Below, piece after piece: positions 45,623-56,791 of a DNA stretch of 64,000 nucleotides. How positions within the stretch are numbered: position 1 is the first letter of the stretch; every line of letters begins with the position of its first letter. The translations under genes were made by a program, and so were the position numbers. The notes beneath the pieces are model-generated. The model made no database searches, was not told the origin of the DNA, and worked only from the letters and a program-made list of their open reading frames with translations. Origin of the DNA: Agrocybe praecox (taxonomy: Eukaryota > Basidiomycota > Agaricomycetes > Agaricales > Agrocybaceae); assembly GCA_964017145.1 (NCBI GenBank), contig OZ024848.1, positions 818,501 to 882,500 on the forward strand, given 5' to 3'.

Positions 45623-48613
45623 CAGTCATTACCTAGTCAATGACCCAACCAAATTTAAACCGGCCTCAAGTTTTTCAAAATTTTAAAATCTGAAAAACTA
45701 AGGACATAGAATTGTGTGCTTATATGTAGGGAATAGATATACAAACTCATAATAAGAGAAATCGCGCATCTAATGCTCACAGTGTGAAATCAGTTGAAAC
45801 TAGCCTTATCATGTCAAACACGGTCAATGACCCAAGTCACATCAATGTGATATTTCTAGATTAGGAATGCTTAGTCATTATCCGAGTCGCTACCTAAACT
45901 TGATCTATCGCCATCATTCTCTTCCTCCTCGTCCTCTTCTCCGTTCTCCTCTACGAAATCTGCGACCTTTGGCTTGATAACTGCCTTTTCCGTCGGAGGC
46001 ATCTTGGGCTTCTGCCATCTGGCTTTTCTCTTGTCATCTTTCGCGCTATCTCGTTCAGCTTCCCACTTTTTGACGTCCCTCATCCATCCCGCTTTGCAGA
46101 TCGCATTTCTGTCCTTTCTATCTGTTTCTCTTACCTTCCATATCCCAACGGCATCTGAGTATCTTTCTTTAGCATCCTTTTTCCTCACTAAAGCTTCCTT
46201 TGCAGCGTCCCGGGCAGCTTGGCCTTCCACAACTGCCTTGAAGATGTCATCTTGTGTCAAAACCTTGGGCTTCCCATCTCCGTTGACTCGGATCCTCCCC
46301 TTTTTCTTCCCTTGCTCCTTTTTCTCCTCTGCTCCCTGTAGTTGACCGCGTACATCTTCAACATATGTGGACTGGAGAAGCCCATGTGCCTGCATGCCGG
46401 ACAAGGCCTGCTTTTGTCGTGCATTCTTCTGGTAAGACAGCTCTAATGCCGCCATGAGCACCTTTTCACGTTCTGTCAGCGGCTCTCCAGAAAAATCCAC
46501 TGTGCTATGCGGGGTGACATGTGGGGATATTTCAAAGGTCGGGAAAGGGGGGAGCCGAGATGTAGAGACAATAGGTGAATCCGATACCAAGAATGCCGCG
46601 GATGTGGAAGCTAACGCGTTTAAACCTCGACGAACAGGTGTATATGTCGGACTGCATGTCAATGAGGCGCTTGGAGTGCGTGGACGACTGCGGTCATGAG
46701 CGTTGTGAGTACTGTCGTCTTCGTGCTTGCGTTTTCGTGCCAGATGATGAGAAATTAAATCAACCATTTCTTGGATAGGGCTGGCAAACCCTAACGGCAA
46801 GATGCTTGAAGTCGAAGTCTCCAAGCTCGGTGCCATCATTGCTTCGGTCACCACATCAGGATTGAAAGGGACGACACCAGTCTTTTTGAAAGCAGCAATG
46901 ATGTTTTCCTTAGTAAAAGCTCGGACATGCGCCTTTGCATAAACGGCCATGAAATTGAGTTTTGATACCGCAGTTCCTTTCTTTTCGAACTTGTCACGCT
47001 CATCACTCCAAGTGCGTTTCAAGACACTGAAGATGACAACATCAAGCCCTTGATAAACGTGAGTCGAATGGGATGGATAGCACAGCACAATGACCCTATT
47101 TTTTCGAGCATAGTCCAGGAAGTCCATTGTGAAATGGGAACTGTGCCCATCCACGATAAGAAGGCGATATCGACCGTTTGCCTTCTTCTTTGTAAGCTTA
47201 TCCCAGTCTTCTAGCCATGCCGCACCAATCTCCCCAGAGGTATACCCTTTCTTTTGATAGCTCATCCTAGTACATTTAAACATGTATTAAAATGTATTAA
47301 ATGATTTATAGGATATATCAAAGACGAACCGAGCATCCAGTGGGTTCTCTTGCAACCATTTCGCCTGAAAGGACTCTCCTTTGTATATTACAGTTGGAGG
47401 AGTAGAGGTTCCATCTGCACAGATAGTCGGTAAAACAGTGATGTTTTCCCTGTTTCCGTTTCGTTGCTGATGTTGGATTTTTGCCCCTGCTGGTCCAATA
47501 ACGCGTTCTGTAACGCCTGTTCCGCTTTGTACGCCTGTTTCGTCTGCCCCATAAACTAAATCATCCGGTACCTGGTACTCTTCTCGTGTTTCCTTGAGCA
47601 TTGCGAAGTATTCTTTCTTGGTATAGGGATTCACAGCGCGTGCTCGAGAGGAGTCCAAAGAGGAAGACCAATACATCCCCAGCCTGTCGTGATGTTTTGT
47701 GACAAATCTTGAGGCCCAGTTATGAGACACCCCCTTGTCAGGAAAATTCTTTCCTAAACGTGCCCTCAAGATGATTTCGGCGTGTTCTCGAAGGCGCCTT
47801 GGGCTGGGAGGAAAACCGCGACGCGCCATGTCAATGACAAAATTGACAATGATGTCCTGTTCAGCTGCCGTCAACCAACTCTTCTTGTCATTGGACTCTG
47901 TAAGTGTGGTTCCTCCTTTGCTGAGGCGCAATAGTGTTTTGTGGTCCAGAGGGATACGTATTTTTGTTCTTGCAAAGTAATCGTCGGAGACCTGTTTACA
48001 GACTGCCCTTAATGACAGTGATTTTCCTTCCGAATTTTGAATGTTTTGCGAGTTGTAAAGTTCAACAGCCTGAGCCATTAGGTTGTCCTTCCGTTTTCTA
48101 TCAATGGTAGTCTTGAGTTCCACAGATTTTGCCTTGTTCACCATCTTGTTTTCCTGATGAGGTTTGGCGCGTCTGCCAAAAATATAGCGGCCCTGAAAGA
48201 AAAAGAATGTTTCCCGAAATGGCAATGCGTGATGTGACCCGCTCTTATATCCATTTTCGGAGAAACTGCAGCAGTTCTGCCATTTCCTTGACTCTTCGAA
48301 GCTTTAAATTGGATCTGAAGAATGGAGAAGTTAGACAGAGCCTATTTAATAATAATGGCCTGTAAAAAATTCAAAAGATTTGATGTTATGGGTATAGCAA
48401 CCCTGTTCACAATATTGATAAATCCCTCAAAATCTGATCTATCCATGGATATCGGAGGACGTAAAAAGCAGGGAGCTTAGATTTTCTGGATTACAATAGA
48501 TAGGTACTTAATGAAGAGATTTCAAGAAGAATCTAAGAAATCGATTGATATCTGAGCTCAAAATACGAGTTTGGGTCATTGACCGAGATGGGTCATTGAC
48601 TAGGTAATGACTG
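45623..48613 (-). mobile_element. pogo/Fot1-like Tc1-mariner element, complete
   Basis: A 2,991 bp element. Terminal inverted repeats of about 25 bp start CAGTCATTACCTAGTCAATG and are perfect, with an extra GGTCATTGAC copy inside each end. It is flanked by TA dinucleotides (45621-45622; 48614-48615), the target duplication of this superfamily. One transposase gene, apparently intact. Confidence 0.92.
45871..48144 (-). CDS. pogo/Fot1-like DDE transposase
   Basis: Cuts and rejoins the element at TA sites. Exons 48144-47330 and 47266-45871 with a 63 bp GT-AG intron give 736 residues with no stop. The N-terminal region has a psq-type then a CENP-B/Tc5-type helix-turn-helix (LSLRAVCKQVSDDYF; FPDKGVSHNWASRFVTKH) that should bind the inverted repeats. 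Catalytic residues: Asp in YGADETG (about 198), Asp in LIVDGHSSH (about 311) and Asp in VYQGLDVVIF 36 positions later, a DD35D triad as in Fot1/pogo. The C-terminal third is charged and coiled, ending in an acidic tail (EENGEEDEEEEND). ATG at 48144 chosen because it begins the conserved MVNKAK; an upstream in-frame ATG exists at 48225. This is the best candidate for an active element here. Confidence 0.88.
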
Positions 48614-48615
48614 TA

Positions 48616-51600
48616 CATAAAATTTTCAAGAATGTGACAAGAAAAGAAAAAAGAAAAAAAAAGAAAAAAAAGAAAAAAAAAAAAGTGAAAAAAAAGATAT
48701 TTTACCCTACCTATTAGGTTGTATTTTTACCCACAATTATGATCCTAATAGCTTATAGTCAAGGGTTCACTGAAGTGCCTCATGAGCCAAAAAGAAACTT
48801 ATGCTGCAGGCGTCAAAGACAATTATGTCTGCGAAGCCATGTCCTTGATTCAGCGGAGGTACTTCAAGAGATTTCCTATTGACTTGCCTCATGAGCAAGA
48901 CCCACCTCCAGAGCTTCTTGCCTCAATAAACGATGACTATTCCGATCCTGAATGTCCCCCACCCTACGCCAACGGTCTTTCAGAGGATGATTACGCAAAA
49001 GCTATGGAAGAACATAACTCTCGCCAGCAACTGATACAGCATCGCAAATCTGTAAGTTTGTTTCCAAATTTAGATGTGTTATGTGACTTACCCACTATTG
49101 TTACGTAGCAAATTAAACGATGGCTGGCATATCACTATATGAAGGACCACGATCTCAAGGATTCGGGAGGATACAATTCTTACCGCCCTTTTCTGCAGAA
49201 GATATCTGGAAAGGATGGGTCTCGCCCCCGACATAAGACAGCTTCAAATGTCTGGCACCGATCCCATTGCGAACAAATCAAAACTCGTGTCAAAATTCAT
49301 GCCGCTGCCAATGGTCTGGAAAAGAAACAATATGCTGCATTGCGAGACAGGTTTGCCAAAGAAATGTTTGCCAATCTTTCTCAAGAGGATCAACAACACT
49401 GGGTTGATGAAGCAGAAGCGGAATATACAAGGGATTTGGAAAAGTGGAAGGTACAGAACAATGCCGCCATTTCTACTTCCCCTGCAGATTGCCAGAAGTG
49501 TGTCTCCATTTCTTTTCCTTGTATTCAAATGTGATTGCTGATTCTCAAGCTCTGGCTCAGGGCAATTCAGGGTCTCGTCGATTTTGTCCAACCTATCTTG
49601 GAATCAATAGCTGAGGCTACCGGGTGGAAAGTTACCTTGATGGCAGGAGGTCCTGAGCCAGTACATAACGGTAAACTCAACATAATCAGGTATGTTTTAT
49701 ATTTTTCTCTTTGATCTATCATTGTCTTACTTATCATTTAGTATTCACTCTGGAACTGTACCCGGAGATGTAAGAATGAATTTTGGCACCGCAGAACGTT
49801 TGCGTTACAAGAAACACATCATCCCTGTCTTTGGCTCATTTCTACAAAAATGCTACAGTAAGTATTCTTTAATTCAAATTACTGACTATGTTCTAGCCTA
49901 ACATGTCTCCCAGGTCCTGATGAATGCCATGCTCGTGCACTTGAGACTGAAGAAATTGAATCCGACCTTCCTTGCCTGGACTTGAACCTCAACATCAACG
50001 ACCATATCGATGCTCTCAATGCTGTAAATGAGAACGGCATACACATGAGCCATGGACGTACCTCACCCCCACCTCCGTATGTGTCTGCAAATGACGATGC
50101 CTCATCTTCCTCATCTTTTGTTTCCCTGGGGTCCACAATTTCTGTTTCTCATGAAGCCAGCACGTCACCTTCTCCTTCCTCAGATAGCTCTGCACATCCT
50201 TCAGTTTTGGAAACACCATCATTGGACTCTATTTTGGACACCCCCTGCCTGCCGCTTTGGACAACCCATCGACCACTCCTTCGCACACTTTATTGACTTG
50301 TTCTTTGGCCAGCCCATTATCTGCAGGTTGCTCTCTTCCTCAATTACCCCCGCTATCTCCGCCACATGCTCTACTGGCATCTTGCCCAAATAGCCCCAAC
50401 GTTTCTCTAAAACTGTCACCAAAGGTTTCAACCGTCCATCTACCCCATGCAGCCGCTGATGACAACATTGTGTCGACCTGTGCTGGATCGAAAAGGAATG
50501 CCAACAATCTTTTGATGGACCTATCTTGCGACACACATCCTTTGAAATGTGCACGGGTCGAGCTCGAACATTCTTCATCCTTGCCCAATCTGGCCTCCCA
50601 GGACCTTGCTTCCAACTGTTCGCCTCGAACATCATCGTCACACTCTCCATCTGGCACTATGCAGTGGCTAGAGAAGGGGATGGAGACATTGCAGTCTGAA
50701 AACCTGGGAAGCGAGTGGAAAGAACTTTTTGTTATCTGGTCGATGTACGCCTCTGCAGAGCCCTCAGAGCAGACTGGTTCGCTCTCTGCCAAGAAGCGCC
50801 CGGAGGAGGTCGGGATATGGATGAAACGTCACAGGAACACCAATTACTGTCCTCGCCTCGACACCAACAAATTTGCTAAGGCATTCATCAATTGGTACAC
50901 ATTGCTTCAACCGGAATGGCGTGTTGTAAATGGTGCAATCAACTTCTCTTCGATTAAAGGAAATTGGGAAAGCTTCTGCAAGACTGGACCTAACGGTACT
51001 CTTATCGTAATGATAGCCTTGTTTTACTGGGGCCTTGCAGTACAGGGGAGCGGAGAGGCAGCACGGGAGCTTTGGTTGTTATACTTGGAGGATTGCTGTT
51101 GTTTATTTACATCTTTTTCTGTGCCATCTTAAACTTCGCTCACTGTATGCCACTATGTTTTATGCCGTTTATATACATGAAATGACATATGTTTTCTATG
51201 CTGCTTTTGCTCGCCTGTATGTAACTATGTTATAATGTGGCTGCATCTATAATGAGTGTTGTTTTATGACACTTTTGGAAAACATTTGTCAGCACAGATA
51301 TATTTGTTTTTCTCATAAGACATATTGCACAATCGCAATGTCACAGACGCAGACTTAATTTAGAATTTGATGACATGTCTGATATGACAAGCTCAGGAAC
51401 CCCGAGAACTAATTATATTTAGTGTGCTAAATATAATGCTAACGCCTGTCGCGCCAAATATGTTATTTATAAATGTCATCCAAACTCATCCTTTGCCATC
51501 CATCTCTTCCTGTCCTATTTTAAGTGAGCAAAAAGTGCCGAAAAATGTGAAAATATTTATAAAACATAAATATCCTATTTGGCGCCCACAATGCAACACC

Positions 51601-51806
51601 ACTACACCTGCAAAGCTTAAATGCAACCCCAGACCCCTCAAAAGAGCATTGTTTATTACTATTTACCAAGGGCATCTGCTCTCCGCCTGTTGATGGCCTG
51701 TGGCAGCCTTATATACATGTTGCCGGTGTGGGCAACTGCCCTCTGTGATGTATCACCAAATTCACTTTTTGCCGGGATTGATACATCAGGTTAGCTGCAA
51801 AGGGTG
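48616..51806. mobile_element. E3: remnant of a third KDZ element (right end and gene C)
   Basis: The right terminus, inverted, reads CACCCTTTGCAGCTAA at 51806, with the subterminal CATCCTTTGCCATCCATC motif at about 51480 and gene C upstream. The order gene C - subterminal motif - TIR matches E2. No left end, transposase or matching TCCTCCC duplication is visible, so the left part is lost, possibly linked to the nearby pogo insertion. Confidence 0.6.
48782..51132 (+). pseudogene. KDZ-associated conserved gene C of E3
   Basis: 5' end altered (GSLKC then MSQKETYAAGV; the normal start is missing). Then RRYFKRFPIDLPHEQ and, after introns, IKRWLAYHYMKDHDL, the HMG-like block (RPRHKTASNVWHRSH ... 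MFANLSQEDQQHWVDEAE), AIQGLVDFVQPILESIAEATG, GGPEPVHNGKLNII, IHSGTVPGDVRMNFGTAER and CYSPDECHARAL. A frameshift near 50245-50255 in the Ser/Pro-rich linker splits it from the Trp-rich C-terminus (LFVIWSMYAS, VGIWMKRHRNTN, INWYTLLQPEW, PNGTLIVMIALFYWG). Stop at 51132. Confidence 0.7.
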
Positions 51807-52057
51807 TCCTCCCTTAATCAGATCCCATCCCGTTTTCAAGAGGAAGTCAAACCAGGCATTGGAGATCGTGAGTCTTGCTTTCCTTTTTCTCATAGTTCAA
51901 GAAGAAACATTTCTCAACCCACTCCACTACTGCTGCCTTCGTCCTTGCCTATCACACACGCCAACATTTTTGATGTTGTCTGTTTCTTCTGTTGGGAGTC
52001 CTGTTAGGAGGTCAAATTTGAGGTTCAATGAGGATGATGTAAAGATGGCAGTTTGAG
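51807..52057. other. flank between E3 and repeat R
   Basis: Short unique-looking sequence with no confident gene assignment. Confidence 0.4.
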
Positions 52058-54318
52058 CACTTCAGTGGCCCCCTTGAAGGTACCTCTTAGGCTACACAAT
52101 TTTGGTCTTTTTTGCAGCCTAGAGGTGGTGAAGAAAAAAAAAAAACTCTGCATAAAATTTTTCGTGACGTCAAAAGTTTTTGTCACTCTGTAAAATTTTT
52201 AAAATCCAAGCAGGTTCCAGGGGTCCTTCTGACAAATTTTAAATACAAAAATCATTATTTTTATAGCATTTTCCTAGGGTAGGGTGCATATTGTTTTGCT
52301 GTTCTAGGGTTCATTTATGGGCCATTTGAGCTCATTTTTTGTGTGATACTAGGGTTATATATGTAGTATCTGAAAAGAGACATAACAGATAAATTAAAAT
52401 GTTTATATTAGGGCTTATGGCTGGGCTGAAACCTCTTGGTTAGGGCTTGCTTATAGGTTGGAATGTATGTGTCAGTGCTTATAAATAGCTTGGGACTTGT
52501 AAATAAGCTACAGTGTGCACATTGGATCTCATATCTAGGTTTAGATGTGCAAATATGTTCAAGGAGCTAGGTTAAGATGTCACTGTTGAGTGTGGATGTT
52601 ACAGCTTACAACTTGGTTGTGAATAGCTCTGAAGACCTGGATTGGGATGTGTCAAGGCATGTTCTTGTGTCCACAGTTATACTATTCTTACATTGTGACC
52701 CCATCTTCCCTGCTCTTATGTTTGCTGGGCATCCTTCTCCACATACCTAAGTTGAGCCCTGACAGGATGTCTTTCTTGAGTATGAATGCTAGAGCTTATG
52801 TCTTGGTTGTGAGTAGATCTGAAGGTGTTGAACGTATATATTAGAGCTTATGATTTTGTTGTGAATAAATACAAAGGCCTAGGTGTTTGGGTTCAAATCT
52901 TTAGATTGAGCTATGCAGATAGAGTAGAAGGCCAAGCTTTGCAATGTCAAAAGGGTCAAGTCATTATAGCTGGATTAGGCCTCACAAATAAGTTTGAATA
53001 GCTGTATGTGCCATATAATATTGTTGGGTTTTTACTTTACTTTTTTTTTTTTAAAAAAAAAACAAATATAAAATTTAAAAATTTAAATGAAATTTTTGAT
53101 TTTTGATTTTTGATTTTGATTTTGATTTTTAATTTAAATATAAATTTTTGTGTTTTTAATTTTTTTTTGATTTTTTTTTTTTTGGTTTTTTTTTGTTTAA
53201 TGTCAATTCTTCTGTCTGGATTTTAAAATAAAAGCTTTTCATAATGGGATAAAAATAGAACAGAACAGATATTTTTAGATTTAAATAATTTTAGTTTGAT
53301 CTGTTTTTAGTTTGATCTATTTTTAATTTTGATCTATTTTTAGGACACTTTATATATTTGGATAGATCAAGTCTAAAATAGCATGGGGTATATTTTTTGA
53401 TGATTTTAGAATTTATTTTTGGCTTGCTATGAATATTTCAATCTTTTATTTTGATTTCTATCCGGCTTTCCACAGACATTTTGCATTTTGTGGTTGATCC
53501 ATTGATGGTTATGTAATAAAAAATATTTAGCATGATCCCTGAATTTTTCTCTACACAGCCATATAATTTTTGTATCTGTGGCTGTACTCTGCACTATTTT
53601 ATCTTATCTAAAGCATAGCAGTGCAATGCTACCTTATCAAAAATGTGGCTATGTATTTTATATCTTATCTTATGTGGCTGTGTAATCTTATCATATTATA
53701 TCTTATCATATCTGTGGCTGTGACGACCTATCTTATCATATCTTATCATATCTGTGGCTGTGGCATCTCTCTCACATGACTAATTCCCTAAAAAAGCGGT
53801 TTTCACTGCATGTTGTACAGTTTGCTATGTTTTGGGTGCTTTTTGATAGAAAAAAAAGGGTGGATATAGCATTCTATACATTTATAGGGATTTATGGTGC
53901 ACTCAAAAATGCGAAAATCTAAGAGAAAGGGATGAATGCAGAAAAGTGCATCTGGATAATGTTCAAAAATAATCTGGTCTATTTATAAATAGGTTCAAAA
54001 AGCGCACCAAATGTCTATTTCACTCTATTGTAGGTCCTTTTTCATCAAATAAAATTCTGATACAGAATTACATCCATTTATTATTATTTATCCACTGCAG
54101 ATACAGATCCAAAATCAATGGGATTGCAGTGCATTTACATAATATTCAAAAATGATCTGTACTATTTATAAAATGCTCTCAAAAAGCGCACATTTGCTGT
54201 GGTTTCACCCTATTTAAAAATACAGGACTATTCTTGAAATATTGACAGACCTCATATGTATGTTATACAGCATAAACATAAGCCATAACCCTTCACAACA
54301 TTCTAAAAAAGCGAACAT
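52058..54318 (+). repeat. composite repeat R, copy 3
   Basis: Starts CACTTCAGTGGCCCCCTTGA and ends AAAAAAGCGAACATGTCC, colinear with 13000-16362 but lacking about 800 bp of that copy. Contains the hairpin start, diffuse internal repeats, the 250 bp module at 53280-53570, GATAAGATAT tracts, and four AAAAAGCG-bearing units (about 53795, 53997, 54182, 54307). Directly upstream of the gene at 54352. Confidence 0.8.
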
Positions 54319-54351
54319 GTCCTAATTGGGAAATTACTTCCATTTTGGGAC

Positions 54352-55577
54352 ATGGCTAACAAGAAGAAGAAAGCTTTAGAGGACGCAAAGAATGTTGCAG
54401 ACCAAGGTAAGTAAAAATAAAAATAAAAATCTTTTAATTGACATTTTCTTTCCAGAGAGTCGTAAGATTAATGCTTCTATGCACGATGAAGAGTCTGATT
54501 CCTCGATGGTCAATCTCAATAATAATGAAAATACAAAATCAAAACGGAAGGCACCCCCTTTTGATGATGAAGATGACAATGAGCATGACAATGAGCACGA
54601 AGATATACTGGTTCCTGCAAGAAAAAAACAAAGAGGGAATGCTGTGCTTTCCCAGGAAGAAATGGACTTAGCATTGGGCCTTAAAGATGGAGAAGCTAAC
54701 TCTGACCACCTTAGCGAGAATAGTGAAAGCGGAAATGAGGAAGACCCTGAAGAAGAAGAGCTGGAGAAAGATGAGGAGGAAGAGGAGGAAGACATTGCAG
54801 ATGAAGGACCTGGAATATCTAATTTGGAATTATTTCAGAATGGCGTATGGTTTTGCTTTTATATTATTATTGATTTCTGACTATCAACAAATAGATTTAT
54901 ACCCAGAAAGTGCCTAATAGTAGCAAATCCCACACTCGTGCCCGCCAACATAAATCTGGTAACACAGAATCTGAATGCTCCCGATCTGGAAAGGTTTTGG
55001 AAAGTGATTTTAATCCAGATACATTGCGTCTTGCAACTGCTGCAAAAGCTTACTTCCGTCAGCAAGCTGCTCTTGAAGATGCTTATCCTCCAAAGGATGC
55101 TGCAGAGCATCTCAAACAATCAATGAATTTAATCAAATTAGCTGCAAAAAATGATATCTCCAGTAGCAAATCCTCTCTGACGACCATCCTCAAACGACTT
55201 ACTAATTCAGACAATAAAGGAACTTTAGAATCCTTGCTAACTTATGTGCGAAACACTGTCCTTTTGTAAAACCTTTTAATATTTTTTTCCCTAGGCATCG
55301 TATGGAAGAGGCCACCTCACAAGCTTGCTCACTATGAAAACTTCTGAACATATTTCAAGCTATTATAAGATTGGCAGAGAGTTCATGGACCCAAACAACA
55401 TTCAAAAGAAAGTCAAATGGTTGATCACAGCCGGTCATTTCAAATTCGGCGAGCTTGACATTGACGCAAGTATCTCTTTTTCATTTAAGCTCCTTACTGA
55501 TTTTTTACATATACCAGAATGAAATACACAACAAGCATCTACCCTTTTCCCATCCCATCATAGCTTATATCATACGA
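54352..55577 (+). pseudogene. DUF6532-like gene, 3' end cut by LTR element
   Basis: Exons 54352-54406, 54456-54844, 54907 to about 55255, about 55296-55468, and from about 55522. The start MANKKKKALEDAKN is followed by a highly acidic segment (EEDPEEEELEKDEEEEEED), a basic Ser-rich part and a helical domain. The fourth exon (YGRGHLTSLLTMKTSEHISS ... VKWLITAGHFKFGELDID, then NEIHNKHLPFSHPIIAYII) resembles the DUF6532 fold widespread in mushroom genomes. The gypsy LTR interrupts at 55578, removing the C-terminus. Function unknown. Three R copies carry its upstream sequence, so it may belong to a repeat rather than the host. Confidence 0.5.
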
Positions 55578-56049
55578 TGTCAGCATTAGATCCTGTTTGT
55601 TGTCAAAAACATGATCACAGAAGATTGTTGAGAAGGAAGAATACACCAAGCCCAAATATTCAGATAGAGCCTATCGCTTCCAAGGCAACATAAACTTATA
55701 AATAGACACACATTATGAAACACATGATGAACATGAAACACGTGACAAATATGAAACACGTGGTTAATAAATCGCGGGAACATTATGAAACATGTAACAC
55801 AGCCATATAAAACACGTATCAGTAACACTTATGGATACCATTACTAATGCATTACTAATGTATTACTAAGGCATTATGATTTACACTTATTAAACATGAA
55901 ACATGAACTATGATGTAGGATAGAAAAACAGTATAAATATGTAGTAGATTAGAAAGAAGAATAATCATTCTACCTTTTTCCCCATAACTTTACTGCTTTA
56001 CAACTTCCTTTCAATAAGACTCTCAAGTACTATTATTCTCCCAGTAATT

Positions 56050-56543
56050 CAGAAGTGTTAAGCATCGATAAGTCTTAACATCCAGATTCTGATTCTGATT
56101 TCTCCCACGAGTTACCTTCTGCCACGAGTTACTTTCTGCCACGAGCTACTGTCTGCCAAGAGTTACCTTCTGCCAAGAGTTACCTTCTGCCACGAGTTAC
56201 TTTCTGCCACGAGCTACTTTCTGCCAAGAAGAGATACCTACGACGTCTACTATACCCCAGAAGTGACAAGCATTCTTGTCATCCAGATTCTGAATTTCTG
56301 CCAAGAAGAAGTACGTTTAACGATTACCGCATCTCAGAAGTGATAAGCATTCTTGTCATCCAGATTCTGATTTGCACAGAAGATTGATAGTCAACAATCA
56401 ACGATAACTCAGAAGTGATAAGCATCGATAAGCCTTATCATCCAGATTCTGATTATAACAAAGATACTTCGAGTATCACTAGGTTAAGGCACGTAAGGTC
56501 AAGAGTGATAAAGCTACAATAAGTTTTATCATCCAGATTTTGA
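56050..56543 (+). other. five covarying hairpin repeats in LTR
   Basis: Hairpins at 56050-56091, 56258-56292, 56335-56369, 56410-56451 and 56499-56543. Inner stems: TGTTAAG/CTTAACA, TGACAAG/CTTGTCA, TGATAAG/CTTGTCA (one G-U), TGATAAG/CTTATCA, TGATAAA/TTTATCA. Outer stem CAGAA/TTCTG in the first four, TCAA/TTGA in the fifth. Changes on one arm are matched on the other. Confidence 0.75.
56101..56219 (+). repeat. 17 bp tandem repeat x7 in LTR
   Basis: Seven units of TCTGCCACGAGTTACTT with C/A and T/C variants (CCACGAG or CCAAGAG), unit-perfect in length, followed by a partial eighth. Confidence 0.9.
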
Positions 56544-56738
56544 TCTATTTTCTTTTCATTTCTATTATAGTCTCAGCACTCTACTCACATTCATATCTTT
56601 CTTTTTAGTTACTCACATATCATCTTACTACATCACATTACAGCACCTCGGTAAATTTTACTGTTGAACCAATTGGAATATCCCGAACACCTCAGTTCCG
56701 GTAAACCCAAGTGAAAACCTTTTTCACGTTGACATAAT

Positions 56739-56756
56739 TGGAGCCCACCGCGAGGG
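56739..56756 (+). other. gypsy primer-binding site
   Basis: TGGAGCCCACCGCGAGGG, four bases after the LTR, begins TGG, the complement of a tRNA CCA end. The tRNA identity is not assigned. Confidence 0.6.
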
Positions 56757-56791
56757 TGGTAAAATTTTACTTTGTGCTTTGTGAATAGTAT

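Larger units (their letters stand above)
55578..56734 (+). repeat. gypsy 5' LTR
   Basis: A 1,157 bp segment with inverted ends TGTCA (55578) and TGACA (56734). Contains a GTATAAATATGTAG TATA-like box at about 55931, the 17 bp tandem repeat and five hairpin repeats annotated separately. Confidence 0.8.

Noticed and set aside
45600..48640. pogo insertion as the cause of loss of E3's left part
   Set aside because: pogo has a clean TA duplication and brings no deletion by itself; no E3 sequence is recognisable on its left side, so the link is unproven.
54376..54795. Poly-serine antisense ORF
   Set aside because: Reverse of the acidic Glu/Asp-rich exon of the gene at 54352.
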